Shown here piece after piece: positions 1-9,586 of a stretch of 64,000 nt of DNA (position 1 is its first letter; the number at the start of each line of letters is the position of its first letter). The position numbers and the translations under genes were made by a program. A model generated the notes under the pieces. That model searched no databases. It worked only from the letters and a program-made list of their open reading frames with translations, and had not been told where the DNA came from. This DNA is from Desulfobacteraceae bacterium (GTDB lineage: Bacteria > Desulfobacterota > Desulfobacteria > Desulfobacterales > Desulfosarcinaceae), in the NCBI GenBank assembly GCA_003599575.1, contig QZKV01000133.1, forward strand, positions 1 to 64,000, read 5' to 3'.

Positions 1-2
1 TC

Positions 3-1778
3 CGATCTAAGGCCGATGTCTGGCTGCCCATTGAACCGGGACACGACGGCGCGCTTGCGGCCGCAATCGCCCATGTGATTCTCACTGAGGGCCTGTGGTA
101 TCGTGAATTTGTAGGCGATTTCAAGGAGGGTGTGAATCAATTCAAAACAGGCGTCGAGGTGGCGGAGGATGCCTTCGAGGAAAAACACACCTATGGCCTG
201 GTACGATGGTGGAATCTTGAACTCAAAGATAAAACACCCGAATGGGCCGCTCCAAAAACGGGACTTCCGGCCGAACAGATTCGTCAAGTGGCCCTGGACT
301 ACGGTAGGGCGGCGCCCCATGCGATCTCCTGGGTCGGCGGCGGCCCCGTGATGCAGGTCCGTGGTGCGTACGCGGGCATGATCTGTCACGCCTTGAACGG
401 CTTGGTGGGTTCGGTGGACAACGTGGGCGGGACCTTGCAGCCCAACAAGGTTTACTCGCAGGATTTTCCCGAACCCGACGCATTCATGGATGAAATAGCC
501 CAGAAGGGCAAGAAGCATCAGAAGATCGACCATCGGGGCAGGCTTGCATTTCCGGCCCTGAACCAGGGTAAATCGGGCGGGGGCGTCATAACCAACAATG
601 CCGCCGACGGCATCTTGAACGAAGATCCCTACAAGATCAAAATGGCTATCGCCTACATGAACAACTTCACCTTCTCATGCGGGCAGCCGGAACGCTGGGA
701 ACGCGCGCTGTCCAAGATCCCCTTCCTGGTTCACATCACCACCAATGCATCCGAGTTTTCCTGGTTTTCGGATATCCTCCTGCCCAACACGCACCACCTG
801 TTTGAAAAATGGGGCTACACCAAAGCTCATGGAAACGGTCACAGGCACGTCTCTCTCATGCAGCCGATCATTAAACGGGTGGGCGACTACAAGAGCGACG
901 AAACCGAGATCTCCTGGCTGCTCGCGGAAAAACTCGCCCAGCGCGGCTTTGACAACCTGCTGCGCCATTACCAGCAATACAAGGACCCTGAGACCGGCAA
1001 GGAGCCGACCAATGCTGACGAGTTTGCCCTCTACGCCTTGAAATTGGCCACACATAAAGTCTGGGATCCCGCCCTTCACGAAGGCGGGGACAAATTCAGC
1101 GGTTGGCAGGAGTTCGCCAAAATAGGTGTTTCCAATTCCGACCCTTACCCTTTCCGAAAACGCTGGGGCAAGATGAAGACCAAGACGGGCAAGTTCGAAT
1201 TCTACAGCGAAACCTTGAAGGAAGCCCTCGCAAAACATGCCGAAAAGCATAACGCCAGCGTGGATCATGTGTTGGAAGCCTGCTTTTACGAGGCCCGCGG
1301 AGAAACGGCGTTCATTCCGCATTATGAACCACCCTATACGGCCGGCGATCCGAAGGTTTATCCCCTGGTGTTCGTGGATCATAAATCCAGGCTGAACCGC
1401 GAGGGCCGCTCGGCCAATTGTTCCTGGTACTACGAGTTCAAGGATGTGGACCCGGGGGATGCGGTCTGGGATGACGTGGCCAAAATCAACCCGATCGATG
1501 CACGCAAGCTGGGGCTCAAAAACGGCGACCGCATACGCATTACATCCCCGACCGGCAGCCTCGAATGCACCGCCAAGCTATGGGAGGGAGTGCGTCCCGG
1601 AACCGTCGCCAAGTGTTACGGCCAGGGACATTGGGCCTACGGCCGGCTGGCCGCCAAGGAGTTTGGAAAAGTCCCGCGGGGCGGAAACAACAACGATGTG
1701 ATCCCCGCTGTCTATGAACGGTTGAGCGGCAGCACTGTCCGTCATGCCGGAACCCGCGTTAAAATTGAAAAGATGTAG
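3..1778 (+). CDS. Molybdopterin oxidoreductase catalytic subunit, 5'-truncated by window edge
   Basis: This is the C-terminal part (about 590 residues) of a DMSO-reductase-superfamily catalytic subunit. The frame is open to the window edge, so the start, the Fe-S motif and any Tat signal lie outside. Visible features are the mid-domain sequence VWLPIEPGHDGALAAAIAHV, typical of the molybdopterin-binding fold, and a C-terminal molydop-binding domain (roughly the last 120 residues, with KLGLKNGDRIRI and YGQGHWAYGR). It is followed after 8 bp by a ferredoxin subunit and then an NrfD anchor. That is the catalytic/Fe-S/membrane layout of polysulfide, thiosulfate, arsenate, selenate and tetrathionate reductases. 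The substrate cannot be read from this fragment. The enzyme is probably periplasmic and exchanges electrons with menaquinone through the NrfD subunit. Family assignment is secure; a specific name (Psr, Phs, Arr, Srd) is not. Confidence 0.9.
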   Translation, partial: RSKADVWLPIEPGHDGALAAAIAHVILTEGLWYREFVGDFKEGVNQFKTGVEVAEDAFEEKHTYGLVRWWNLELKDKTPEWAAPKTGLPAEQIRQVALDYGRAAPHAISWVGGGPVMQVRGAYAGMICHALNGLVGSVDNVGGTLQPNKVYSQDFPEPDAFMDEIAQKGKKHQKIDHRGRLAFPALNQGKSGGGVITNNAADGILNEDPYKIKMAIAYMNNFTFSCGQPERWERALSKIPFLVHITTNASEFSWFSDILLPNTHHLFEKWGYTKAHGNGHRHVSLMQPIIKRVGDYKSDETEISWLLAEKLAQRGFDNLLRHYQQYKDPETGKEPTNADEFALYALKLATHKVWDPALHEGGDKFSGWQEFAKIGVSNSDPYPFRKRWGKMKTKTGKFEFYSETLKEALAKHAEKHNASVDHVLEACFYEARGETAFIPHYEPPYTAGDPKVYPLVFVDHKSRLNREGRSANCSWYYEFKDVDPGDAVWDDVAKINPIDARKLGLKNGDRIRITSPTGSLECTAKLWEGVRPGTVAKCYGQGHWAYGRLAAKEFGKVPRGGNNNDVIPAVYERLSGSTVRHAGTRVKIEKM

Positions 1779-1786
1779 GAGGAAAT

Positions 1787-2512
1787 ATGCCCAGATACGC
1801 CATGGTCATCGACCTGCAGCGTTGCGTCGGATGCAGCGCATGCAGCATCGCCTGCCGCAGTGAAAACAATGTCCCCGACGGGATCTACTGGTCGAACAAG
1901 ATCACCGAAACGTCCGGAACTTTTCCCAACGTGCGCTACCATTATATCCCGACGCTCTGCAACCACTGCGAAAATGCACCCTGTGTAAGGGGGTGTCCCA
2001 CCCAGGCGATGCACAAGCTGGAAAACGGCATCACCATGCACAATCCGAACAAATGCATCGGTTGCAAGTACTGTGAATTCAATTGCCCTTACGGGGTGAT
2101 CTACTTCAATTGGCGCAGGCCGCATCCGTTCTGGCGGGATGAGAATCCTCTGATAAAAGGGGGAACTTATTCACCGGCAGAAGAAGCCCGCAAAGCCGGA
2201 GGCAAGGTCATCCCCTATTACAATCCCGAACGGGATGACACGCTGGCCGGCATTCGCCCCAAGGGCGTCGTGGAGAAGTGCACCTTCTGCGACCATCGCC
2301 TCAAAAAAGACCAGTTGCCCCTCTGCGTGGAAGCCTGCCCCGCGGATGCGAGGATATTCGGCGACATTTCGGATCCCGACAGCGCCGTAAGCAGGCTGCT
2401 GGGTAAATTCCGGCCGTTCCGCCTGCGTGAGCAACTGGGTACCGACCCCCACGTCTTCTACATTCGCGACTTCAATCCGGCCCATTACCAGCCGACCAAA
2501 GGAGGTGTGTGA
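1787..2512 (+). CDS. 4Fe-4S ferredoxin-type electron transfer subunit (PsrB/NrfC-like)
   Basis: This 241-residue subunit would carry electrons between the molybdenum catalytic subunit and the NrfD membrane anchor. Four cysteine groups typical of the family are visible: CVGCSACSIAC near residue 15, CNHCENAPCVRGCP near 66, CIGCKYCEFNCP near 92, and CTFCDH with CVEACP near 165-185. These would hold four [4Fe-4S] clusters. It has no signal peptide, as expected for a subunit exported together with a Tat-bearing partner. The start follows an AGGAGG-like site 8 bp after the upstream gene, and the stop overlaps the next gene by 4 bp (ATGA), so translation is probably coupled. Length and cluster content match PsrB/PhsB/DmsB-type subunits. 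Confidence 0.93.
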   Translation: MPRYAMVIDLQRCVGCSACSIACRSENNVPDGIYWSNKITETSGTFPNVRYHYIPTLCNHCENAPCVRGCPTQAMHKLENGITMHNPNKCIGCKYCEFNCPYGVIYFNWRRPHPFWRDENPLIKGGTYSPAEEARKAGGKVIPYYNPERDDTLAGIRPKGVVEKCTFCDHRLKKDQLPLCVEACPADARIFGDISDPDSAVSRLLGKFRPFRLREQLGTDPHVFYIRDFNPAHYQPTKGGV

Positions 2513-3654
2513 TGAAGCAGCCTAGTAACGCGTATGCCATCTGGCTGGGCCTGATCGCTGCGGCCATTTTAGCCGGCCTTTTTGCCGCCTGGCGCCTCTT
2601 TGCCGAGGGCCACCATCTGTTCAATACCAACGACGTGCTGCTGTGGTCGCTGCCGCTGGGAGTGTACATATACCTTGCTTTGACCAGTTCGGGCTTGACG
2701 CTGCTGGCGTCGCTGCCCCTGGTGTTCGGTGTCCGAAAATTCGAACCGGCCGCCAAGCGCCTGGTGTTTCTGGCCATCGCCACCCTGCTGGGCGGCTTTG
2801 TCTCTATCGCCCTGGAACTGGGGGATATCTTCCATATCATATACATCATGATTTCGCCTAATTTCAGCTCCCCGATATGGTGGATGGGATTTATCTACAG
2901 CGTGGAGTTGATCGTGCTGGCCGTGAAATTCTTCATGATGCATACCGGAGACCGGCACAGCCCTTTGAGCAAGGTTCTCGGGCACGTCTCCTTTGTCACG
3001 GCGCTGGCGGCGCCCCTGATGATCGGATCGGTTTTCGGCATCACCGAATCCCGGGTGACCTATTTCGGCCCCGTGATGTCCATCTACTGTCTTTTTATGG
3101 CCATCTTGAGCGGAGCCGCCCTCTATCTTTTCTATAGCCTGATCGTTTCCAAAATCAGCGCTGGAAAAACGAGTCCCTCCAATGGGTCGGTGAGTGATGA
3201 CTTCGCGCGCATTTTCACTTTTGCCTTGGCCATGGTGATCGTCTTTACCCTGGTCAAAATGGCCATCGAATCGGCCACCGTCATCCCCGACTTTTTAAAC
3301 TACCGCCAGTACGCACAGATTTTCGGAGGCATCGGTAAATTCAACACCGAGGTGCTGCTCGGACTTTTTCTCCCGTTTGTACTGATGGCCTTACCTTCCG
3401 TGCGCGGCGCCTACATCGGCCGGGTAGTCGCTGCCGGGCTTGTACTGCTGGGTACGTTAGGCATGCAAATGGAGATTCTGCTGGCCGGCCAGAGCCGCCC
3501 CATCGGACCCAAAGCCGAGCAGTTTCCGCAGTATATCAGCTATTTTCCTAGCATCTATGAATGGCTGGTGGTGTTCCTGGCTGTTGCGGTGGCCCTGCTC
3601 CTCTACACCCTGGGAGAACGCTATCTGAAGTTGGAGACAGCTTCGGAACATTGA
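2509..3654 (+). CDS. NrfD/PsrC-type quinone-reactive membrane subunit
   Basis: This 381-residue, strongly hydrophobic protein has about nine to ten predicted membrane helices, starting with AIWLGLIAAAILAGLFAAWR near residue 10. It matches the polysulfide reductase NrfD family, which anchors the complex and exchanges electrons with the quinone pool. The start overlaps the ferredoxin gene by 4 bp and is preceded by the purine-rich AAAGGAGGTGTG. With the two upstream genes it forms the classical three-subunit complex iron-sulfur molybdoenzyme. Direction of catalysis (reductase or oxidase) cannot be told from the sequence. Confidence 0.92.
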   Translation: MMKQPSNAYAIWLGLIAAAILAGLFAAWRLFAEGHHLFNTNDVLLWSLPLGVYIYLALTSSGLTLLASLPLVFGVRKFEPAAKRLVFLAIATLLGGFVSIALELGDIFHIIYIMISPNFSSPIWWMGFIYSVELIVLAVKFFMMHTGDRHSPLSKVLGHVSFVTALAAPLMIGSVFGITESRVTYFGPVMSIYCLFMAILSGAALYLFYSLIVSKISAGKTSPSNGSVSDDFARIFTFALAMVIVFTLVKMAIESATVIPDFLNYRQYAQIFGGIGKFNTEVLLGLFLPFVLMALPSVRGAYIGRVVAAGLVLLGTLGMQMEILLAGQSRPIGPKAEQFPQYISYFPSIYEWLVVFLAVAVALLLYTLGERYLKLETASEH

Positions 3655-3684
3655 AACTTCTACCTCCTCAGGCGGGGTGAAAAG

Positions 3685-4359
3685 ATGCAAACCAAAGGAT
3701 ATATCGACATGGAAATCACGACCAAACTGAAGGCCCAGGAGACCGCCAGGGATCTGGCCTACCATATGCTGGCCGAAGCGTTCAGGTTGCCCGTCCCGGG
3801 TTACACGGCGGTGCTGGAAAAGCTCAGGAAGGCACTTGCGGATCTTTCTTCCGAGGCCTGCAAGGAGGTCGAGTGCTTGTTGGAAAGCTGCCGGAACGCA
3901 CCGGATACGGACGCACTGCAGGTCGAATACACCCGGCTCTTCCTGGGGCCTTTCAGTGCGCCGGCCCCACCGTACGGTTCGGTCTACCTGGAACAAGAGC
4001 GCCGTTTGATGGGTGACTCCACTGTTGACGCGCGCAAACATTACCTTACTATGGGGGTTGATCTTTCCCCTGATTTCAAGGAAGCACCGGATCATATTTG
4101 TGCTGAACTCGAGTTTATGCATGTGCTGATCAGCATGGGACTGAAGGCCATTGAAGATTCCGATTACGAGCTGCTGGCTGAGAACGTCCGGCATCAGCGC
4201 AGTTTCCTGCTCCATCACCTTGGCGCCTGGCTTCCCACATTTGCCAACAAGGTGATGGAGCATTCGCAGGCCGGCTTTTATCGATATCTTGCAGCGGCGG
4301 CGGCCAAATTTGTGGCTGAAGATATGGATGGGTTGGCCGAAATTGAAGATCTGGAATAG
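3685..4359 (+). CDS. TorD/DmsD-family molybdoenzyme chaperone
   Basis: This 224-residue cytoplasmic, mostly helical protein is related to the TorD/NarJ chaperone family. That family holds apo-molybdoenzymes and their Tat signals until the cofactor is inserted. Recognisable stretches are the N-terminal ARDLAYHMLAEAFRLP, the motif EYTRLFLGPF with PYGSVYLE after it, and a region ending DHICAELEFMHVL, which matches the conserved E(x)DHI(x)xELEFM chaperone motif. It lies 30 bp after the NrfD gene, and a dedicated chaperone at the end of the operon is usual for these enzymes. A second start at 3709 is possible, but 3685 sits behind GGCGGGG and is preferred. Confidence 0.88.
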   Translation: MQTKGYIDMEITTKLKAQETARDLAYHMLAEAFRLPVPGYTAVLEKLRKALADLSSEACKEVECLLESCRNAPDTDALQVEYTRLFLGPFSAPAPPYGSVYLEQERRLMGDSTVDARKHYLTMGVDLSPDFKEAPDHICAELEFMHVLISMGLKAIEDSDYELLAENVRHQRSFLLHHLGAWLPTFANKVMEHSQAGFYRYLAAAAAKFVAEDMDGLAEIEDLE

Positions 4360-4437
4360 GGTGCCACCGATTTCGCGTTTTGACCTGAGTCGTCCGGGGC
4401 ACTTTTTTTCCTCAAACATCATTTCATCAGGATCAGC

Positions 4438-5151
4438 ATGCAATCTTTTGAAACCCTGCTCAGAGAATCAGCCCAAGCCCACGGCCACCTATGCCCCGGC
4501 CAGGTGGTCGGCGTTCGGATGGCCATGCTCGGCTGCCGCCTGATCGGGCTCGATGAACCCAGGCGCCGGGACCAGATCAAAAGGCTGCTTGTTTATGTGG
4601 AGATGGACCGGTGCACTGCCGACGCCGTGGCCCATGTCACGGGTGCAAAGTTGGGCCGCCGCAGCCTGAAGTTCATGGACTACGGGATCATGGCGGCAAC
4701 CTTCTTGAACCTGGAGACGTCCAGGGCGTTTCGTATCCTGTCCACCGAAGAGGCCCGTGATCTGGCGTCGGCCTATGCGCCGGAAGTAATGGACAAAAGC
4801 GCCCGGCAGTTGGAGGCCTATAAACGAATGGCCGACGGTGTCCTGTTCCGTGTTCAGAGGGTGCGCGTCAACCTGCATGAATGCGACCTGCCCGGACCGA
4901 CGCTGCACAAAGTCGTGTGCAGCATTTGCGGACAGGTGGTGCGCGACCGCCGCGAAGTGTACCGCGACGGAAAACCGATATGCCGGCCTTGCACGCAGGA
5001 TTCCTACTTCAGCCATGCCAGAGAAGTCAGTTGGCCGGGCATGAACTGGTCGCCGGCACTCGAAAATGCAAATGCTCCGGATCTACAGGCGGAAAAGGGC
5101 GCCAACAGTTCGACTGGCATAACTGATGAACCCGTACTGAGTCGAAACTGA
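4438..5151 (+). CDS. FmdE-family protein with C-terminal zinc ribbon
   Basis: This 237-residue protein has an FmdE domain at residues 1-150. Diagnostic elements are HGHLCPGQVVGVRM near residue 14 and the later MDRCTADAVAHVTGAKLGRR, where conserved Cys and His residues probably bind a metal. A small zinc ribbon follows, with CSICGQVVRDRREV and a distal ICRPC, of the TraR/DksA type. FmdE was named as a formylmethanofuran dehydrogenase subunit, but stand-alone copies often neighbour molybdenum or tungsten enzymes and cofactor genes. Here it sits between a molybdoenzyme operon and a molybdopterin-binding protein, so a role in molybdenum cofactor handling is inferred. The biochemical role of stand-alone copies is not established. 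Confidence 0.85.
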   Translation: MQSFETLLRESAQAHGHLCPGQVVGVRMAMLGCRLIGLDEPRRRDQIKRLLVYVEMDRCTADAVAHVTGAKLGRRSLKFMDYGIMAATFLNLETSRAFRILSTEEARDLASAYAPEVMDKSARQLEAYKRMADGVLFRVQRVRVNLHECDLPGPTLHKVVCSICGQVVRDRREVYRDGKPICRPCTQDSYFSHAREVSWPGMNWSPALENANAPDLQAEKGANSSTGITDEPVLSRN

Positions 5152-5160
5152 CTCCCTCAT

Positions 5161-5237
5161 GTCATTCCTGCGCGGGCCGGGCAACGCGTCAACGCTTCGG
5201 GAAGCAAGAACTTCTGGGCGCCGGCCTTGGGGATGAC
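5161..5237. repeat. Inverted-repeat intergenic element (REP/MITE-like)
   Basis: The left arm GTCATTCCTGCGCGGGCCGG (5161-5180) is imperfectly complementary to CCGGCCTTGGGGATGAC (5221-5237). The outer eight bases and the GGCCGG core pair well, giving a 77-bp foldback in the gap before the molybdopterin-binding gene. The outer GTCATTCC arm resembles dispersed intergenic palindromes common in many proteobacterial-type genomes. Whether it is repeated elsewhere in this genome cannot be seen here. Confidence 0.5.
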
Positions 5238-5295
5238 GGTTTTTGGCGACCTATAATATGGTCACAAATGGTTGCCGGATGAAAGGACCTGTGAC

Positions 5296-6327
5296 GTGCT
5301 GAAAACAATCAAAGTCGAAGATGCCGTCGGTACACGGTTGGCTCATGATATCACTGAAATCCGTCCCGGGCAGTTTAAGGGGGCGGCTTTCCGCAAAGGC
5401 CACGAAGTGTGCAACGAAGATATCTGCCACCTGCAGAAGTTGGGTAAGAACCACTTGTATCTCATCGACCTGGCTATGGACGAGATCCATGAAAACGAAG
5501 CGGCCGTCCTCCTTGCCGCCGGCCTGGCCGGTGAAGGGGTGGAGTGGCAAGACGACCCGAAGGAGGGCAAAATCGGGCTGCACGCCGCCATGGACGGGCT
5601 TCTGCGGATCGATACCGCTTGCCTGGCCGCTTTCAACATGGTCGATGAAGTGATGTGTGCGACCCTTCACAGCCACACTCTGGTGAAGAAAGGGCAATTG
5701 GTGGCCGCTACCCGGGCGATACCGCTGGTTATGAAGCGGGCGCCCATCGAGCGTGCCGCCGCCATCGCCGCCCAGAACAGCGGGGTGGTATCGGTCAAGG
5801 CCTTGAAGAAGGTCAAGGCGGGCCTGGTGATTACCGGCAGTGAAGTCTATCATGGTTTGATCGAAGACAAATTCGCTCCCATTCTGGAGGCTAAAATCAT
5901 CGATCTGGGATCGGCGGTGGCAGCGACCGCCTTTGCGCCCGATGATGAAACCATCATCGCCGCAGCGATCCGCGGGCACATCGATTCCGGTTGCGATTTG
6001 CTGCTGCTCAGCGGCGGCATGAGCGTCGATCCGGATGATGTGACCCGTAAAGCCATCCGCTTGGCCGGTGCCGACCAGATACACTATGGCGCCGCGGCCT
6101 TGCCGGGGGCCATGTTTCTAACGGCCTACATCGGCGACATACCTTTGCTGGGGGTTCCGGCCTGTGGTTTGCACCACCGTGTGACGGTGTTGGATCTACT
6201 GCTCCCGCGCATTCTGGCGGGCGAAAAGATCGGCAAAAAAGAAATGGCTTTTATCGGTCATGGCGGCCTGTGTAAAGATTGCCCGGAATGCAGCTATCCG
6301 CATTGTCCGTTCGGAAAAGGATCTTGA
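5296..6327 (+). CDS. Molybdopterin-binding (MoCF-biosynthesis domain) protein with C-terminal Cys cluster
   Basis: This protein of about 343 residues is related to the stand-alone molybdopterin-binding proteins similar to MoeA/MogA. The motif LLLSGGMSVDPDDVT near residue 240 is the MoCF_biosynth signature, which binds molybdopterin or its adenylated form. The last 25 residues hold an unusual cluster, CKDCPECSYPHCPFG, that could bind Fe-S or zinc. I place the start at the GTG at 5296 because GAAAGGA (5281-5287) is 8 bp upstream; a longer in-frame reading from 5272 has no such site. It follows the molybdoenzyme operon and FmdE gene on the same strand, which supports a cofactor-related role. Its exact reaction is unknown. 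Confidence 0.85.
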   Translation: MLKTIKVEDAVGTRLAHDITEIRPGQFKGAAFRKGHEVCNEDICHLQKLGKNHLYLIDLAMDEIHENEAAVLLAAGLAGEGVEWQDDPKEGKIGLHAAMDGLLRIDTACLAAFNMVDEVMCATLHSHTLVKKGQLVAATRAIPLVMKRAPIERAAAIAAQNSGVVSVKALKKVKAGLVITGSEVYHGLIEDKFAPILEAKIIDLGSAVAATAFAPDDETIIAAAIRGHIDSGCDLLLLSGGMSVDPDDVTRKAIRLAGADQIHYGAAALPGAMFLTAYIGDIPLLGVPACGLHHRVTVLDLLLPRILAGEKIGKKEMAFIGHGGLCKDCPECSYPHCPFGKGS

Positions 6328-6492
6328 TGCAGGAAGGCATACCCCGGGGGACGCATGCCCGGTTCTCAGGACGTTCGATCAGCATGCGCTGCTTCGCCGG
6401 ACGGTGTGAACGATCCAGCGGGGGTCGAAAGAGGCCTTCTCATTCAAGCGTCAAGCCTCAGACCATTGCAAAGCAGATGAGTTTCCGGCCGG

Positions 6493-6867
6493 CTATGGTT
6501 TTTCGCGGGCCAGCTTGCAGAGTCCCAGGCGATTGCGGCCGTTATTTTCACAAAGTACTTTGATTTGTTTTTCGGAAAGATAAACGCGTTTGTCGAAGGT
6601 CTCAATGATGACCCCCGCTCTCAAAAGAAATTTCAGAGCCGTCGGTTTGTAATCCCGCGATTTCCCAAACCTGTCCATAAAGGCGCGCGGCTTTAGCCCC
6701 AATTCAGCAACGCTTTTGGCGCTTTGCGCCTCCGTCGCCCGATGGCTGCGAAATATCCCCACAACTTGCGCCATCGCCCGCTTGATCAAAAAGGCGGGTA
6801 TGGTGATCAAAGTGAACCAATAGATGAGCGCTGCGGCGGCTATAAAAAGAAAAGTCACTGGTTCCAT
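6493..6867 (-). CDS. Hypothetical protein with N-terminal membrane helix
   Basis: This 124-residue protein has a hydrophobic helix at residues 4-28 (VTFLFIAAAALIYWFTLITI) and a charged, probably cytoplasmic, remainder. It reads as a bona fide ORF with a good start (GAGACAAGA before ATG). The C-terminal part (LGLKPRAFMDRFGKSRDYKP and EKQIKVLCENN) has the look of a small alpha-helical DNA- or protein-binding domain, but I do not recognise the family. It is the last gene of the minus-strand block that runs down from the ArsR repressor. Function unknown. Confidence 0.6.
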   Translation of the reverse strand: MEPVTFLFIAAAALIYWFTLITIPAFLIKRAMAQVVGIFRSHRATEAQSAKSVAELGLKPRAFMDRFGKSRDYKPTALKFLLRAGVIIETFDKRVYLSEKQIKVLCENNGRNRLGLCKLAREKP

Positions 6868-6980
6868 TCTTGTCTCTCCTGCATCGTTTCAGTCGAAAAT
6901 AAACACCTCCGCTGTTCAATGAATGCTTCACATCGTGTATTTTTCAGAAAGTATCGCGCCATTTGGCGCCCAAGAACAGC

Positions 6981-7385
6981 TTATTGGCCACCCCCGGTTG
7001 GCACGCCCAGTTTTTCGAAAATCGTTTGAATGCTTTTTTTGTCGAGGAAACCCACATGCCGGCCGTATTCCTTGCCTGTTTGGTCATAGAAGATCTGGGT
7101 CGGAATGCCCCGAATGCCGAACCGCTGCGCCTGTTCGCGGTGCTCCCATACGTCAATGAATATAATGGAAGCGCGGCCTGCGTATTCTTTTTGCAGTTCC
7201 TCGATGATGGGGGCCATCATTTTGCATGGGATGCATTTGTGGGCGCCCAGATCCACCATGGTGACCAGGCCGGGTGTGGGGACAGAGGGCATTTCGGCTC
7301 CTGTTTTCGGATCGCCGGCCAATGCCGTTGCCGTCCAGCCGAAAAGGAATCCTGCAAGAAGAAGCAAACACAACGTCTTGCTCAT
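6981..7385 (-). CDS. Exported thioredoxin-fold protein
   Basis: This 134-residue protein has a cleavable signal peptide (MSKTLCLLLLAGFLFGWTAT, cut near ALAGD) followed by a thioredoxin fold. The redox motif is CIPC (residues about 50-53, GAHKCIPCKMMAPII), with the cis-proline loop GIRGIPTQIF. The start at 7385 is chosen because GAAAGGATG lies just upstream; a start 15 bp earlier would bury that site. It should act in the periplasm as a disulfide reductase fed by CcdA/DsbD-type membrane proteins. A ccdA gene with a large internal deletion lies two genes upstream at 9587-9943, so the usual electron donor may be missing locally. Confidence 0.88.
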   Translation of the reverse strand: MSKTLCLLLLAGFLFGWTATALAGDPKTGAEMPSVPTPGLVTMVDLGAHKCIPCKMMAPIIEELQKEYAGRASIIFIDVWEHREQAQRFGIRGIPTQIFYDQTGKEYGRHVGFLDKKSIQTIFEKLGVPTGGGQ

Positions 7386-7545
7386 TTCACATCCTTTCAA
7401 TCGTGTTCAACAGATCAATAGCGTTCGAACACGCTGGTCATTTTTCGGTCACCGGCAGCGATGGTATCGATGTTCATGCGCATTGACCCCTTTAACAAAC
7501 TGAGATCGGGCCCTCCAAAGAGATCGGCCTGGGCGCCAATCATTC

Positions 7546-9528
7546 CTACACACTTTTTGCTGGTTGCGGCGCTCCCGAGGCCATCTGGAAGAAAGCCGTG
7601 CGGTGGCCTTCACCTCCGATGATGGCCACCAGATCATCCGGCAGCAATACAAAATCGGCATCGGGATTGGGCTTTAATTGCTTTGCGCGCACGACGCCCA
7701 CGATGGACGCTCCGGTTTTTTTGCGAATCTGGCTTTCACCTATCGAACGATGAACGATCGGGCTTTCTTGAACCAGGCGGACCCATTGCAAATCAAATTG
7801 CTGTTCGACCCCCCGCAACTGGGACAACATACGGTAATCATCGCCATGGTTGAATAAGTCCGCATAGAGTTCCTGTCGAACGGCGCCCGTGTATCGTTGC
7901 ACTTCTGCAGGCGGCACATGAAGATGGAGCAGAGACTGGCGCGCCATCTCGAGGCTCGCTTCGAATTCCGGCAGAACGACTTGCGAAACTCCCAAATCCT
8001 TCAACACGGTGAAATAATCCGGTCCTGATGTCCTCGCCACGATTTTGAGATTGGCGTTCAAATATTTGGCCTGAACGATCGCGGATCGGGTTGCGACCAG
8101 TGCGGGTACGGTCAGGATCAGAAGGTTCGCAGCTTTGATACCGGCGGCTTCGAGAACGACTTCATGGCCGGCATCACCGTAAACAACCGCCATTCCGGCC
8201 GCTTTGGCTTGCTCGAAGCGCCGGTGATCGAGCTCGATGATCACGAAGGGTATGTTCAGGCGCTTCAACACACGCGCGATCTGAAAGCCCACCCGCCCGC
8301 CGCCCACGATAACGACATGCGCTGCGTAACCGGCATCCGGGATGTTGGAGGATTCAAGGGCCTCGTGGCGGAACCAGCGCTTTTTCAAGGCGTAAATCCT
8401 TGCCGTCTGTCCTGAAACCAAAGGCGTGAGCACCATGGTCAAAATGGTGACGGTCAGGATCAAGCCGTAAAGCTCGTTTCCTATCGATTGGGTCGACAAT
8501 CCAACGCGGGCCAGGACGAAGGAGAACTCGCCGATCTGAAACAACCCCAATCCGACGGCCAGCGGGATGACATTGCGATACTTGAAAACGCGAGAAATAA
8601 AAGCAAAAATGAAGCCCTTGCCAAGACCGACCACCAGTACCAAAACAAGGACCTGCCAGATGTTGTCCGCCAGGAATCGCGGATCGAACAGCATGCCGAC
8701 CGAGGTGAAGAACAACAAGCCAAAAAGATCCCGCAGCGGAACGATGTCGCTCAAGGCCTGGTGGCCGTAGTCCGATTCGCTCAGAACCATTCCGGCCACA
8801 AAGGCGCCGAAGGCAAAGGACAGCCCCGCCAAGTGCGTCAGATATCCCACCCCCAATCCGATGGCGGTGATCGCCAGCAGAAAAAGCTCCCGTGAACCGA
8901 GCTTGGCGATATGCGCCAACAGGCGCGGCAGCAAACGGGTCCCGAGAACGACCATTGCGGCGATGAACCCCGCGGCCTTGAGGGCTGCGAAACCAAGTGC
9001 GGGCAGCCCAACCGCCGGGTTGTTCAATTGGGGCAGGATGATCATCATCGGCACCACGGCCAAATCCTGGACGATCAGCATACCGATCATCACCTTGCTC
9101 GAAAGGGTTCCCAACCAGCCCTGGTTCATCAGCGTTTTGAGAAGCACCATGGTGCTGGAAAGCGATATCAGGGCGCCGAGCCAGAGCGATGCTTTCCAGT
9201 CCCACCCCATCAGGTATCCGATACCCATGCCGAGCCCAATGGTGGCGAGCATTTGAATCGGCGTCCCCAGCAGCGCGATCATTTTGACCGGTTTGAGATC
9301 CTTGAGCGAAAATTCGAGTCCCAGGGCGAACAGGAGCAGGGCGATGCCGATTTCGGCAAGCCGTTCGATTTCTTGAACGTTCGCGACCGCGAGCCCCCCC
9401 GTATGCGGCCCCAAAATGATCCCTGCCGCGATATAGCCGAGAATGATGGGCTGTCCGAGCCGTTGCAGGATCAGGCCGCAAAAAAAGGCCACCACAACGA
9501 GAATGATGATGTCGGTCGCGATACCCAT
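7546..9528 (-). CDS. CPA2-family monovalent cation:proton antiporter (KefB/YbaL type)
   Basis: This 660-residue inner-membrane protein has about twelve helices over residues 1-390 (Na+/H+ exchanger fold). It opens with [20 protein letters not shown] and contains the family stretch [16 protein letters not shown]-like sequence near residue 30. A TrkA-N/RCK nucleotide-binding domain follows at about 400-520 ([16 protein letters not shown]), then a TrkA-C domain at about 570-650. Such proteins export K+ or exchange Na+/K+ for protons and are gated by NAD(H) or glutathione-like ligands. It sits between the truncated ccdA and the exported thioredoxin on the same strand, suggesting a redox or stress-linked role. 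The transported ion is not determined. Confidence 0.92.
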   Translation of the reverse strand: MGIATDIIILVVVAFFCGLILQRLGQPIILGYIAAGIILGPHTGGLAVANVQEIERLAEIGIALLLFALGLEFSLKDLKPVKMIALLGTPIQMLATIGLGMGIGYLMGWDWKASLWLGALISLSSTMVLLKTLMNQGWLGTLSSKVMIGMLIVQDLAVVPMMIILPQLNNPAVGLPALGFAALKAAGFIAAMVVLGTRLLPRLLAHIAKLGSRELFLLAITAIGLGVGYLTHLAGLSFAFGAFVAGMVLSESDYGHQALSDIVPLRDLFGLLFFTSVGMLFDPRFLADNIWQVLVLVLVVGLGKGFIFAFISRVFKYRNVIPLAVGLGLFQIGEFSFVLARVGLSTQSIGNELYGLILTVTILTMVLTPLVSGQTARIYALKKRWFRHEALESSNIPDAGYAAHVVIVGGGRVGFQIARVLKRLNIPFVIIELDHRRFEQAKAAGMAVVYGDAGHEVVLEAAGIKAANLLILTVPALVATRSAIVQAKYLNANLKIVARTSGPDYFTVLKDLGVSQVVLPEFEASLEMARQSLLHLHVPPAEVQRYTGAVRQELYADLFNHGDDYRMLSQLRGVEQQFDLQWVRLVQESPIVHRSIGESQIRKKTGASIVGVVRAKQLKPNPDADFVLLPDDLVAIIGGEGHRTAFFQMASGAPQPAKSV

Positions 9529-9586
9529 CTATCTTCCTTGCATGCACTTGTTCGACACAGTGGCTTTAACCGAGCCTGGAACAGTT

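Noticed and set aside
5653-6056. Minus-strand ORFs over the molybdopterin-binding gene
   Set aside because: They are shadows in a high-GC coding region; the plus-strand gene has clear motifs and a ribosome site.
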